Shown: positions 20,920 to 31,604 of the stretch, piece after piece
Layout: the number at the start of each line of letters is the position of its first letter
Numbering within the stretch: the stretch's first letter is position 1
Assembly (NCBI RefSeq): GCF_017916325.1
Contig: NC_090166.1
Span: forward strand, 537,001-601,000
Origin: Leishmania martiniquensis
Lineage: Eukaryota > Euglenozoa > Kinetoplastea > Trypanosomatida > Trypanosomatidae
Direction of reading: 5' to 3'
DNA: 64,000 bases
Made by a program: the position numbers and the translations under genes
Notes under the pieces: generated by a model
What the model was told of the DNA's origin: nothing
Database searches by the model: none
What the model saw: only the letters and a program-made list of their open reading frames with translations

Positions 20920-23343
20920 ATTGAAGAGTGTCACAGGGAAGGAGAGAGAGAGGACAGCGGGGGAGGGTAAATAGAAAGGGGCCGCCTTTACGAACGGCGA
21001 TGTGTAAACGATGCGAAGGGATGAGTAGGCCTCTCACAAAAATATCTATGAGCAAAGGCTCACACAGCACTAACGCTCACACGACGGAAGAGATGAAGGA
21101 CAAAGAAACAAGCAAAACAACGCTGAGGTGGCTACTACTAACGCTGTTGATAATGCTGCCGGGGTGGCTGGCGCAGCCACGTGGCGCAGAAATATGAGAG
21201 GCGGGGGGAAGTCACTTAGGCGCAGGAAAGAGGATGCTCATGCCAACGTCGGCGGCACGTGCGCGAAGCGGTGGGAGTGCACACCGGAAATGGACCAAGC
21301 GAAAGAGGAAATGGGGGGGTAAGCAGAGTGCGGCGAAGCAGCGTGAAGTCAGAGGAGGCGTGTCAAAGTGTGGGGCGTAAAACGAGGCGAATACTGCAGG
21401 TGGGCCTTACTGTGCGAGTGCGTGCAAAGGGAGTTGATGTGCGTGACGCATGCGGCACAGGACCGCAGTCAGGAGTGGCCGCGGTGGCAGCAACGATGAG
21501 AGAATCGCAGCGTGCGTGCAGAATAGAGAGAGGGGGTGGGGGGAGCGCTGAAGTCGTGTTTGGCAGCACTCTGTCGAAGCGAAGAGCGGCGGCATATGCG
21601 GCAGGATGAGATGAGGGATGTTCGAGGGACAAGCGAAGACAGGCGAGGGTGCATAGGCATAGTCCTCTCTGTCGCCTCCTGCTGTCTCTCTCTCTCGCTA
21701 CAGAGTCGCACGCAGCCGTGGATGTGTGTCATTCATATTTGCTGGCACGTCACTCTCTAACTGAAAGGCTTGCAGCCATACGCCTCCTTCAAAGAGACCT
21801 ATTCGATCCCTCTCGCGTCGTCTCTTCTGTGCCTCGCGAGAGATCACGAAAGGGTACTTCCGACTACTCCATGGCCTCCTTCGCCGGTGTGGCGGCGTCG
21901 CACCCCTCCCCTCTCCCCTCTCCTTCCCCAGTTGCCACCGGGGCCCCTTTAGGACACTTATTGCGTGCATGGCTCCTTGCATTGATTTTTGGTTGGGGGA
22001 GGGGAGGGGGCGGTCGCCTGTTTTACATCACACCTCCTCCAGTTCGCTCTCTGCCGGAGAGGGAGTGCGTTATGCGAGGTCAGGACGTTTGGATTGCTGC
22101 AACACAGAGCGAGAGAGAGGGGGGAGGAGAGAGCGGAAGAGCGAAGCGGCAAGCAATCGAAGAAGTTTTTAAAAGAGGCCGAATATCTCGAAGCTAAAGG
22201 AAAAGCACGCGAGCGATGGCCGGTGCAGTGAGCCAAAGAGGCACCTCTCCCCTCTTTTCGTTTCCTGTTTCTGGCTCGCTTCACTGCCCCATTAGCTCCT
22301 GCGACGGATGAAGTAGAGGGGCGATGTGCTATAAGGCATGGAACGTCGCGGCACTTCTGTGTGGTGTGCCATGATGCAGCAAACGCGCAAGACAATCCAG
22401 TCATCGTAATCTTCGTCGCGTCATCCTCGCGGCGAATGGGGGTTGAAACGCGCCACGCAGCGAAAGAGGGGGGAGGAGGCACGGAAGAAAATGTCCGTCT
22501 CACGACTGAGCGCAATAAGAGTGAAAAGACAAGCCAAGTCAACGCCCGTAGTCAGCTGCGGACATGTGCGCATCTACTCACTGCTCGCAACACTCGTCTG
22601 AGTCCCCAGTGCCGCTACGATCATGAGTAGCCACCATTCACAAGTAATCCTATGCGCACTCCCGCTTCCACACACGCACACACACATACACTGCCGCCCA
22701 GGAGAACAACAAGAGCACGAGGAGAGCAGCCCATGTAACAAAAAAAGGGGGGCTGGCTTAGCCAAGTATGCCAGAGCAGCACAGTGCTAAACTAAAGGAG
22801 CGTGATACAGAGGTGGAAAGCAACGGCGGCAATTGGGCGTAGAGCGAGCTGGAAGCGGAACGCGTTTCAGGGCAGCACAGCCACCGTAAGAAGCTCCAGA
22901 AAGGGCAGAACAAAAGCGAGGCAAGCGAAGGCGCCGCCACCCGCCAAAGTGGTGCGGTGAACGAAAAGGAGGAGAACCGGAAGGAGACGGGGGGGGGTCG
23001 GCGCTTCTGCAGCGAATATTTTGCCGCTTCGAATGGTGCATCAGTGGAGGGGCATGGCTGCGCGGTGCAGAGGAGACGGGCGCTGGGGGAGGTTACGCCC
23101 CGCATGAGACGGGGAAAGCGGCTGCTTCACTCGCTTCCTCAATAGCCTTCTTCAACACCCACGAGCATGAGTGCATCGCCCAAATGCTTTTTTGAGTGCT
23201 CTCGGCCACCTCGCAGCTGCCGCCTTCGCCGCCGGGAAGGTCGACAACACGGGGCGTGGGGGAGGGGGAGGGGAACAGTGGACACAAAGTGACGGTGCAC
23301 AGTCCTTCTCCTCGAGGAAGCGCCGCGGGTACGGAAGAAAATA

Positions 23344-23369
23344 TATCTCTAGATGGATAGAGAGATATG
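23344..23369. repeat. Small inverted repeat
   Basis: Eight-base arms atatctct and agagatat flank a 10-nt loop. There is no gene nearby and its function is unknown. Confidence 0.6.
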
Positions 23370-24115
23370 TGTGTGTGTGTCACAGCGAAAGCGGGAAGAA
23401 AAGCGCCAACAGAGAACAAAAACGTCGGCTGATCAGAGAGGCGAAGCGAGCGGCTCATTCATGCGCCGCTTTCCGCTCCCTCTCCCGTTTTGTTCGCAGC
23501 CCTCCTCAAATGCGCAGGCGCATCAGTCAGCGCCGAAAAAGGGGAGCGGCCGGCGCACGCGCTTAGGCAGACGCGGCATATACATCCGCGTTCTTTTACG
23601 GCGGTATCTACGCCTTGTTCATGGGGCGCTGGAGTGCGGCGATACGCAAAGAAAAAAATCAACAGAGAAAGACAGATAGACTAGACGAAGCTGAACTGAA
23701 CACTCTTAGCACCGAAGACGTTGTGAGGGGGCGAGGAAGAAACGGCTGATACTCGCCGTGAGTTGGATACGTGCACACTGACACACAAGAAAACGAAGAG
23801 CACAGACGCAACGAGGAGCGCCCGCAGCTGAGAGAGACGGACGGAGTTTACAGCCCACATGAAGGTGCCTCAGAGAGGGCTGCTGTGCCAAGGAGGCATT
23901 GCCTTGTACTCTTCTTCAGCAAACCTCAAAACGCGTGCGACAATCCGCCTTTTTGTGCTTTACCTCTGCTGGGCCCATGCACGTGCCATCGTGCAGCGTC
24001 CGCAGTAGCGCCTTTTCTTGCTTCAGCCTGTCGATTAGGCCGATAATGATGGGCAGGCGCACACCGTGGAGGCTGGGGAGATCGGTCACCACCCTCCACG
24101 ACACAGAAAAACCTG

Positions 24116-24549
24116 CAGCAAACGCTTGCTTCGCCCGGCGCGTCCGCGTCCGCCATACGAAGGCCCCGCGCGACGCAGACGCCGCACATTTCGCACGCCC
24201 CCGCGCCTTTGTCGCCCACGGGAGTGAAGTCACTCGCGCCTTGCACGTCGCTCACCCCCGACCCTCTCGCTTTCCCCACGCCGTGCTCTGATGCGATGCA
24301 CCTTGCCGGCCGTCGCGGGCACTGCATGCACAGAGCGCCTTTGCACCCGCTCGCACGCCTCACGACGGCGCGGCTGTCGCAACGGGGGGGACTCGCCGCC
24401 TTCCCTCCCCATTCCCACCGGTGCGGCCGGAGGGCCGCCTGCGGGGTGGCTTAGCCACGGGTGCCGCGGCAAGCGGGGGGTGATGCCATGCCTCGGTGGC
24501 CGCAGCGGGATTCGCCCCGCACGTGAGCCCGCCTTCTATTCGCAGGAGG
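24116..24549. repeat. 434-bp dispersed direct repeat, copy A
   Basis: It is nearly identical to 37514-37948, in the same orientation 13.4 kb away, with a handful of base changes and a single 1-nt length difference. It contains a perfect 6-bp stem GCGGCC-GGAG-GGCCGC at 24423-24438. It starts with agcaaacgcttgct, a near-palindrome. Size, intergenic location and copy number would suit a SIDER-type truncated retroposon of Leishmania, but I cannot confirm the SIDER signature. It is not coding by any frame I trust. Confidence 0.85.
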
Positions 24550-27500
24550 GGCGGCCGTGCCGAGGGGAAAGGGGCCGCGCACAGAGATGCTCCCTGGAGC
24601 AGAGAAAGTGCAGCTGACCGCCCTGAAGAAGCGCTCAAGGCACCGGAAGAGACACCAAAGCCAATCTCACATCACTTCCTGGGCGCGGAAGCGCGAAGAA
24701 AACACCGCGCGAGGCGGGGTAGCGGGGCTCCTGCGCCACTTGAAGCTCGAATGCGCTTACTCGTGCAGGCGCGAGCGCACGTGGGGGTGTCAAAGCCGTG
24801 CCCCCCCCCGGGGGCAGGCTGCTGGTCATACGGCAGCTATCCGAATAATTCGCTGATGTCGCCCAAGACTCGGCCAAAGACGTGCCGATGCGATTACTTT
24901 CGCACCGCAAAGGGCGCTGCGCTCGTGAGAGCTCATCACCTCCTCTCAGTAAAAGCAAAAGTCGAAAGGCTTCGCTCGGCGCCCCAGACCCTATCGGACG
25001 TGAGGAAAAAGCTGCGGCTTCCCACGCCCCGCGGCACGGCTGGCAGACGACCGGCAGCCAAGTTCCAGCGCCAGTGAGAATCGGCGGCTTTCGCATCGCA
25101 CTCCACATACATCCGGCCTTCATGATTCGCCCAAGGGAAAGCACATCCGCAACAGATTCAGGGTCGTAAGGGCCTTCCAAAAGTGGCAAGTGCCGGCCAT
25201 GTCCACCCCCAGCAAAGATTTCGTACCTCTTGGGGGTGGCCAAGCTTGCGCAGAGGCAGGCGAAAGAGCTGCAGACCAATGAGAGGCATCCGCGTGTGCG
25301 AGCGCCACCCTTCGCAGGCACAAGGGAGTCGAGTGTCCTCAGCAGCCACGTTTTTCTTTCGCAGGATGTGCGATATGCCCCGGCCACCCCACGTCCGTGC
25401 ACACACACACACACACACACTCCGCCGCGCGCATCTGCGTATGCCGTGCTGATTGCATGGCGGCCTCGTACTTTTGGGGGTGCATGCGCACCCAACGGTG
25501 TGTCAGGAAGCAGATGAGAAGTGGCAGACGAGAGGAAGAAAAAGAGAGAATATGTCTGAGAAAGCCGCATGGGGGCGAGGAAGCCTTTGCTACGCATACG
25601 GGGAGATGCGACCGAGATGACGACAGGAGAACATGGTGAGGCCGTTCTTTCAGCATGGCGAACCGATATGCGAGAGAGCGTACGAGGGCCAGTGCATTCC
25701 GTCAAGAATACGCGCACGTGGAGCTTTTGTGTCATCGACACCGCATTGAGTGCCCCCTGCTGCGTGTATGCGCTGGCCTTCTCTCTCTCTCTACCGAGAG
25801 AGAGTTGTCGATCCGCCTCCTGTGCCAAATCCTTCCCCTAGAGGAGTAAGGCGGAGACTAGCCGCGTCGCTCCTCGCGAGATGAGTGCCAAGTTAGGAGA
25901 GAGGTGGCGGAAGTAGATGCACAGAATGCACGCTCACCGGCGCGCATACCCCTTTCCCCTCATCCTACATGCCTGCAGAAGCCGCAAGCAGCTGGTGGGA
26001 AATTCTCTGGCAGCCATAGCGCCCTCCAGATCCGCCTCCCTCCCCCTCACCCCCGCCCCGCTGCCTCGTACGATTCAGACAGGCCTCTGCCGCCTTTCCT
26101 CTACTTTTCCCTGTCGCTTTCCTCTCCTCGTCAGTCGACGTATACACGGATGGCGAGCCCCGCAGGCCGCCCCCACCACCACCACCACTACCACCACTCA
26201 CTTTAGCTTCGCTGCGCGCTGTGGTCGCTACTGCTGTATAGAGAAGCCGTTGTACCGTGCGTTGGCTGAGGCTTGTGTGTCCTTCCTGGCCAAAGAGCTC
26301 CTGATCTCATGCCTCCATGGAGCCCACTGTGCCTTGTTCCTCTCTGTCTTTTTGTCCGCGCACGGCGTCGCGTTGCCCAACTCTCTTAGGCAAGCGCCGC
26401 AGAACAAAGCACGGGCGAAAAGTGCAGTAGGAGCTCGTGGCACAGCACCAATCCTCACATCTGTGCCACCCTCTGCAGGAGCACATGCGCCCTGGCCGCA
26501 TGGACGCAAACAGGCAGGCAGACACGTATGCAGAGAGGAACATATGTATGCAGAAGCTTGGAAGCACTGCGCCTGCTATCCACACGAGCGCACGCTCGGC
26601 CTGAGATTAACGGCCCTCCGCGCTCTCTCTTCCCTTGCAATCGGCCAGCCTCTAGCGCCCGCCGACTGTGTGACCCACTCGCTGCTGCTCTCTCCCTTCC
26701 CCCCCTCACGCTCCAACCGTACTATCTTTGCTTTTATTCTCGAAGCGCAGAGGCAACGCATTCCGCCTCTCTCCCCCTCCTCTTCTGTTGGAAGGGAGGC
26801 AGCCTTACCGCCTCAGGCAAGGCATTAGTCAGGAGAGGGCGGTGAACGAATGATGTGGGGAGTGGCCGAGAATCCAGGAGACGACCGATGCGCTGTTCAG
26901 CGGAAAGGCACGAGCAGGTGTGCACTCGCCGCGCACATTGGCACTCACCCTCGCACGGCTGTGTTGTGAGGCAGCGCTAACCAGAGAACGGCAACGTATG
27001 AGTGCCAGACAGACAGACAGAGAAAAAAGGCCGTAGAGCGGAGGCACAAGAGCTGTTTGAAATACCGCAATGGATCTCACACAGCCCGCAGAGAGAGAGA
27101 AGCGGAAAGTAAAAAGCTGAAGGCCACCGTGAAGAAACTGGTGCGAACTGTGAGCACCTCACATCAAGTGAGCATACATCACGAGCCCCTCCCACGCACA
27201 ACATAGAAAAAAAAAGAAGTTTCCTCTTCTGTCCCCTTTTTGGTTGTTTCCCGTTCGTTTCGTACTGAAACCGCGAAGGAGAGGAGAACCGATAGAGAGG
27301 CAACGAACGGGGCAGATGAAAGAAAAGGGGAGGGGATGGGAGGGAGGGCGAAGAGATTAAGGAGGGAGGGGAGGGGTTGTGTGTATGAGGCGGGTGGGAG
27401 ATGAGGGAGGAGAGGGGAGGAACGAAACTGAAAAGGAGGTGCGATGGGCATGTTTCAGTGGAACGCGATCACATATCTTTTCATTAGAAATATTTATACA

Positions 27501-30500
27501 CACACACATATATATATGCATAAGAAGCACATAATTCAATAAGAAGCCGTAATCCGCGGCACGAGCAGCGGCAGCGAGGCGTATCCGAAAACGAAAAAAT
27601 GAGGAAGGGAGAAACAGGAGGTAGAGAAGAGCGACGAAGAGGGGGGCGAGTGGATATGCGTGCACCGCAGCGGAGGGACGGAGAGGCTGTCAGCGAAAAA
27701 GGGGGAGATAAGGAAGGGGAAAGCGTCTGCAAAAGCATCTACGACTAGGGATGCACGTGTGATGCCGGCACCGCCGCGTGCCCCTCCCTCTCCACCCAGG
27801 GTCGTTGCAGAGGAGAGCGAGGAGAGAGGGGGAGGGGGAGATACGTCATTCATTCACCGACGACACCCCTTCACCAGCTTCTCTCTGCTCTCTCCCTCGC
27901 CCATAGAGCCGCACCGGCGCATGCGAATTCCTGATCGGCAAGCGCTTGGGTATGCCTCAGCCCAAGTCACCGCCGAGCCTCAATGTGTACGGCGTACGAC
28001 TGTGCTCTGAAGAAAGCGGAGCACAGGTAGGGAAGAGGCAGGCCTCCTCCGCCGCGCGCCATCGAGCGCAGAAGCGAGAAAGAGGGAAAGAGCACCGCTT
28101 CTTTTTTCCTCATGCCGTACGCGTTCAGCGTCCTCTGCGCCCCCGCTCGGCCTCCCGCGCCTTTTTTTGTTCGCTCCTTCCTTCTCTCTCGGGGTGCTCA
28201 TCCTCTTCTGCTCGCACTGCGAGACCCCGTCCATGCGACTCTGAAGGGGGAGAGAGGGGGAGGGAGCGGGGATGGATGAAAGGACGCTGAGAAACACGGT
28301 AGAGGTCGTGGCCTCCGCTGGCAGACCTCCGTTCTTTTGCCTTTCCCGTTTCGAAGGGGCGCATAGAACCAAAGAATTCAATACGTGATGTGATGGCCAT
28401 CAACACGCGAGAGGGGAAGCGGAGAGGAAAACATCGAAAAGAGGGGAGGAGAGAGGGGGCAAAACAGATGGTGAGTACAGCGGTAAAAAAAAGAGAGGGA
28501 AACGGAGGTCCGGCCCTTCAGTCGAGAACAAAAGGGGGAGAGAGGGGGAGGAGGGGGGAGATGGCACAAAGCCCTCCCCACCCTTCCCCTTCTCCCTCTC
28601 TCCGTATGCATTCGAGAAAAAGAGAGGAAAGGAGAGAGAGAGAAGGCGTTCGCGCGAAGGAAAAGGCGCCCTCGAAGAGGCAGCGGGGGGAGACACGCGC
28701 GAGTCGGCGAAGGAAAAGGCGCTACGTCTTCTCGGCGCAAGCAGACGGAGGGAGAACGCGATGGCGGCCGTCGAGGCAGAGATGGAGAGAAGCCAAGCGA
28801 AAGAGAGAGAGAGCCTCAGGCAACGCGATCCCTCCTGCCCTGCAGTTGTTCCGAGTAACGAAGTAGGGGGTGAGCATCACCTGGCGCGCCCGAGCGGTAT
28901 ACCGCGGCTGCACTGGCGCCTGCTCCTCTTCTGCGCTGCATGATGAAGCGCCCCCCTCCCTCCCCTCCTCCCCTCACGCATCCCCGTCGGCAGGTCCGCT
29001 TCCAAATTCAAAGGAAAAAGAAAGAGGCGTCGGTTGCCGCACTGCTTCGCATTGGGCTTAACGCCTTCTCAGCCCCGTTTCGTCTTCTATTTCGGTATCC
29101 GCAGAGAGGGAGAAAGGCTAGCAGGGAGAGAGGAGAGAGGAGAGGAAAACTGGAGGAACGAGGGAACGTCAGTGAAGTTGTGTATACGCAAAGAATGGGG
29201 CACCAGCAAGTAGACGAGACGCTAATACGCAAACAGTGGGCGGATCGACACCACGACCGGGGCAGCGGAAAGAGAGGGGCAAAAAAGGGCCGGAAAGGAA
29301 CGAATTCGCTACCACATGCGGGGGAGAGACAGAGGCACACATCATCAGGACGAAGGCAGCCTGAGAGCAATGGGCGCTTTCAGAGAGAGAGGGAGAGGGA
29401 GAGAAAGAGAAACGCTCATACCGAGAGACAGTCAGACAGAAAGATTCCTCGGCCAAGCGCGAATGGGATCATGCTCCACTGTGAGGAGCAGTGTTGAAGG
29501 TTTAAGTGAAAAAAGGGGGGCTGCCGCACCTCTCTCGAGCGCGCACAGAAAAAGGGAGCGTCCAGACGTGCCTACTCCGCTCACGTCGAAAGCGAGAAGG
29601 AGAGGCAGGCACGACCCCTCACGGCTGAAATCATACCGATACGGGAGGAGAGTTGGTTGTCGCCCGCTCTTCCTCTTGCCTTGGGTGTGCGGTGCCTCCT
29701 TTCATCCCATCGCAAACGCATAAAGCCTTGCTGGTGGTGTGTGCAGCAGGCATGTGCGCCGCTTTCTTCTTTACGTGTGTAGGTGTGTGTGTGTGTGTTG
29801 TCTGCCTCACGCGCCGTTGATTCCTTCCATAGTCCTCCTCCCTCCCCCCTCTCTCTCTCTTACGACACCATCGCTCGTGCACATGCAGAGGCGAGTGGAA
29901 GAGAAAGAGAGCATGTAGCTACGGCCACATAGGACAGAGGGGTGCGTGTGTCCAAGACAAAGATTGGAAAGGCTACATGCGGAAGAGAAGTTGCGGAGTG
30001 GTGGGCAACGACGGAAACAATGAGGCAGGCCTAAAACGCAGGCTGATACATCCTGCGCTGCTGGCCACTCGGAGTGGCACACACACCCCATGCGTGCCTG
30101 CGCGCGGGTAAACGCATGTCAGAGGGGGGAAGTGGGGGAGGGGGCAAAGCTTACGAGGAATGCCCCCACCACCTTATCTCCTTCACCACCATCACCACAG
30201 GCGTGGCCGAGGAGGGAGAGGGGGGAGAGGCGCAGAAACAAGCCAGAAAAAAGAGGAATAAGAATAGGCAGTACACTCGAGGCCCCGGACGCGTTCGCGA
30301 ACGCACCGCCGCAAAAAAAGGGGGGCACTCGATGCAGAGGACTCAGCGGAGGCGCAGTATGAGGGACAGAGGAGGAGGGGGGACACCAGCGACCCTAAAC
30401 GAGCAGAAAGCAGCCACGGCAAGGCGAACCGCGTGCGTACCCTCACACGGGTAAGCGCCTCAGGCCCCGGATGTCGATGCGGGCCCCCTTCGGCACTGCA

Positions 30501-30671
30501 TGGGGCCACCGCCTTGCCGTCTATGCTTTGAGCTTCTGCCTCCGCCGTATTCCGTGGAGGAGTGAACGCGCGACGCGGCCGGCACCCGGGGCAGGAGGGG
30601 CCACCTCCAGCGCTCCGAAGATGCCGCGAGCGCACTCGAGACCGGCGGCACCGCCTCCCCTCGCTTTCCAG

Positions 30672-31604
30672 CTAAGCCTTGCCATGCGCTCTGCTCCTCC
30701 GGCACACGTTGGCCGACGAGCAATTCGCGGCCAACAGACTCTCGTCCACTTTGATGCCGTATAGGAACGTGTGCGACTTCCACTCCTGCGGCACACAGCC
30801 ACATAAGTTATTGCCCTGCAGAAAGACACCGTTCAGCGATGGCGAAGACGCCCAGGATACGGGAAGAGGCCCGGTTAGGTGGTTGTTCGATAGCGTGATG
30901 GAGTTAATGAACCTCAGCCTTGACCACGCCGGCGGCAGGGTGCCGGACAGTTGATTACCCCGGGCGTCGATGATGGTCAAGCGTGGGGCGCTGCCCCACG
31001 ACGAAGGGAGCAACCCGGTCAGCCTGTTGTCGTTCAGGCACGCCCACGTCATGTAGCGCAGCTCACCCCACGAGTCAGGAATGGTGCCCGTCAGCTCATT
31101 GTCGTTCAGCAGGAGCCATTTCGCTGTCTTCATGTTCGACCACTCCGGCGGCAGGGTGCCCGTCAGCGAGTTCGAGTACAGCGAGATGTACTCGATGCGC
31201 GACAGGCCTCCCCAACTCGCCGGCAGCGTTCCCTTCAAGACTCCTTTGCCGAAGCTGAGGCTGATGGACGTGACGCGCACTTGGCCGACAACAACGTCGG
31301 AGGGTATATCCGGCAGCTGCACCACAGCTGTCTCATCCAGGTAGAGGTCCACGCCTTTAGTCGTGCAGGACGTGTAGACCCATTCACAGAAGTCCCCAGA
31401 GGGAAGCTTCTCCAGAAGCGGGTTCGCATCCACGAAGGCCTGAAGGAACTTGAGCGTGTTCATCTGCTGCACGGCGGTGTAGCCCTTGAACGGCGAGTCC
31501 GCACCGCGCACGAGCGACAGGAGGAGGCAGAAGGTGAGAGCCAGAAGAAGGGCCGCAGCCCGCTGGCCCGGCATACCGCACCAGATACACATCCTTAGCG
31601 GCAT
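30672..31604 (-). CDS. Short PSA-2-like LRR protein without stalk or anchor, predicted secreted
   Basis: 310 residues from the ATG at 31604; ATGs at 31592 and 31574 are also possible and would give a tighter signal peptide. The frame extends upstream to 31910, but that part lacks PSA features. A hydrophobic leader ends near VRGADS. The N-cap has AVQQMNTLKFLQAF and FCEWVYTSC. About six LRRs follow (LKGTLPASW, LTGTLPPEW, LTGTIPDSW, LTGLLPSSW, LSGTLPPAW, LTGPLPVSW) and a C-cap with NNLCGCVP. The protein stops about 34 residues after the cap, ending in a basic RRSRAHGKA. It has no Thr stalk, no Cys-rich tail module and no GPI signal. Other frames past the stop do not restore them. It may be a secreted paralogue or a C-terminally truncated gene. 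Confidence 0.85.
   Translation of the reverse strand: MPLRMCIWCGMPGQRAAALLLALTFCLLLSLVRGADSPFKGYTAVQQMNTLKFLQAFVDANPLLEKLPSGDFCEWVYTSCTTKGVDLYLDETAVVQLPDIPSDVVVGQVRVTSISLSFGKGVLKGTLPASWGGLSRIEYISLYSNSLTGTLPPEWSNMKTAKWLLLNDNELTGTIPDSWGELRYMTWACLNDNRLTGLLPSSWGSAPRLTIIDARGNQLSGTLPPAWSRLRFINSITLSNNHLTGPLPVSWASSPSLNGVFLQGNNLCGCVPQEWKSHTFLYGIKVDESLLAANCSSANVCRRSRAHGKA

Larger units (their letters stand above)
20920..30671. other. Very long intergenic region, 9.75 kb, no convincing gene
   Basis: I saw no LRR remnants, conserved domains or long ATG frames with normal composition on either strand. The longest frame (24635-25828, minus) is low in complexity and overlaps the end of a repeat. The region contains repeat copy A (24116-24549), a small inverted repeat at 23344-23369, CA and TG microsatellites (25397-25420, 27496-27520, 29777-29800) and many purine tracts. 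It probably holds the 3' UTR of the short PSA-like gene and the 5' UTR of the 983-residue gene. Unrecognised or decayed genes, or an assembly join, cannot be excluded. Confidence 0.6.

Noticed and set aside
20920..20934. Five-codon upstream extension of the 983-residue protein
   Set aside because: It begins with GTG; nuclear trypanosomatid genes use ATG, and the ATG at 20919 precedes the signal peptide.
24635..25828. 397-codon minus-strand frame
   Set aside because: Biased composition, poly-Val/Cys from a CA microsatellite, no domain. The plus strand is equally open in places. Possibly a degenerate element but not a supported gene.
25917..26828. 303-codon plus-strand frame
   Set aside because: Antisense to the unit, His/Thr runs from simple repeats, no domain.
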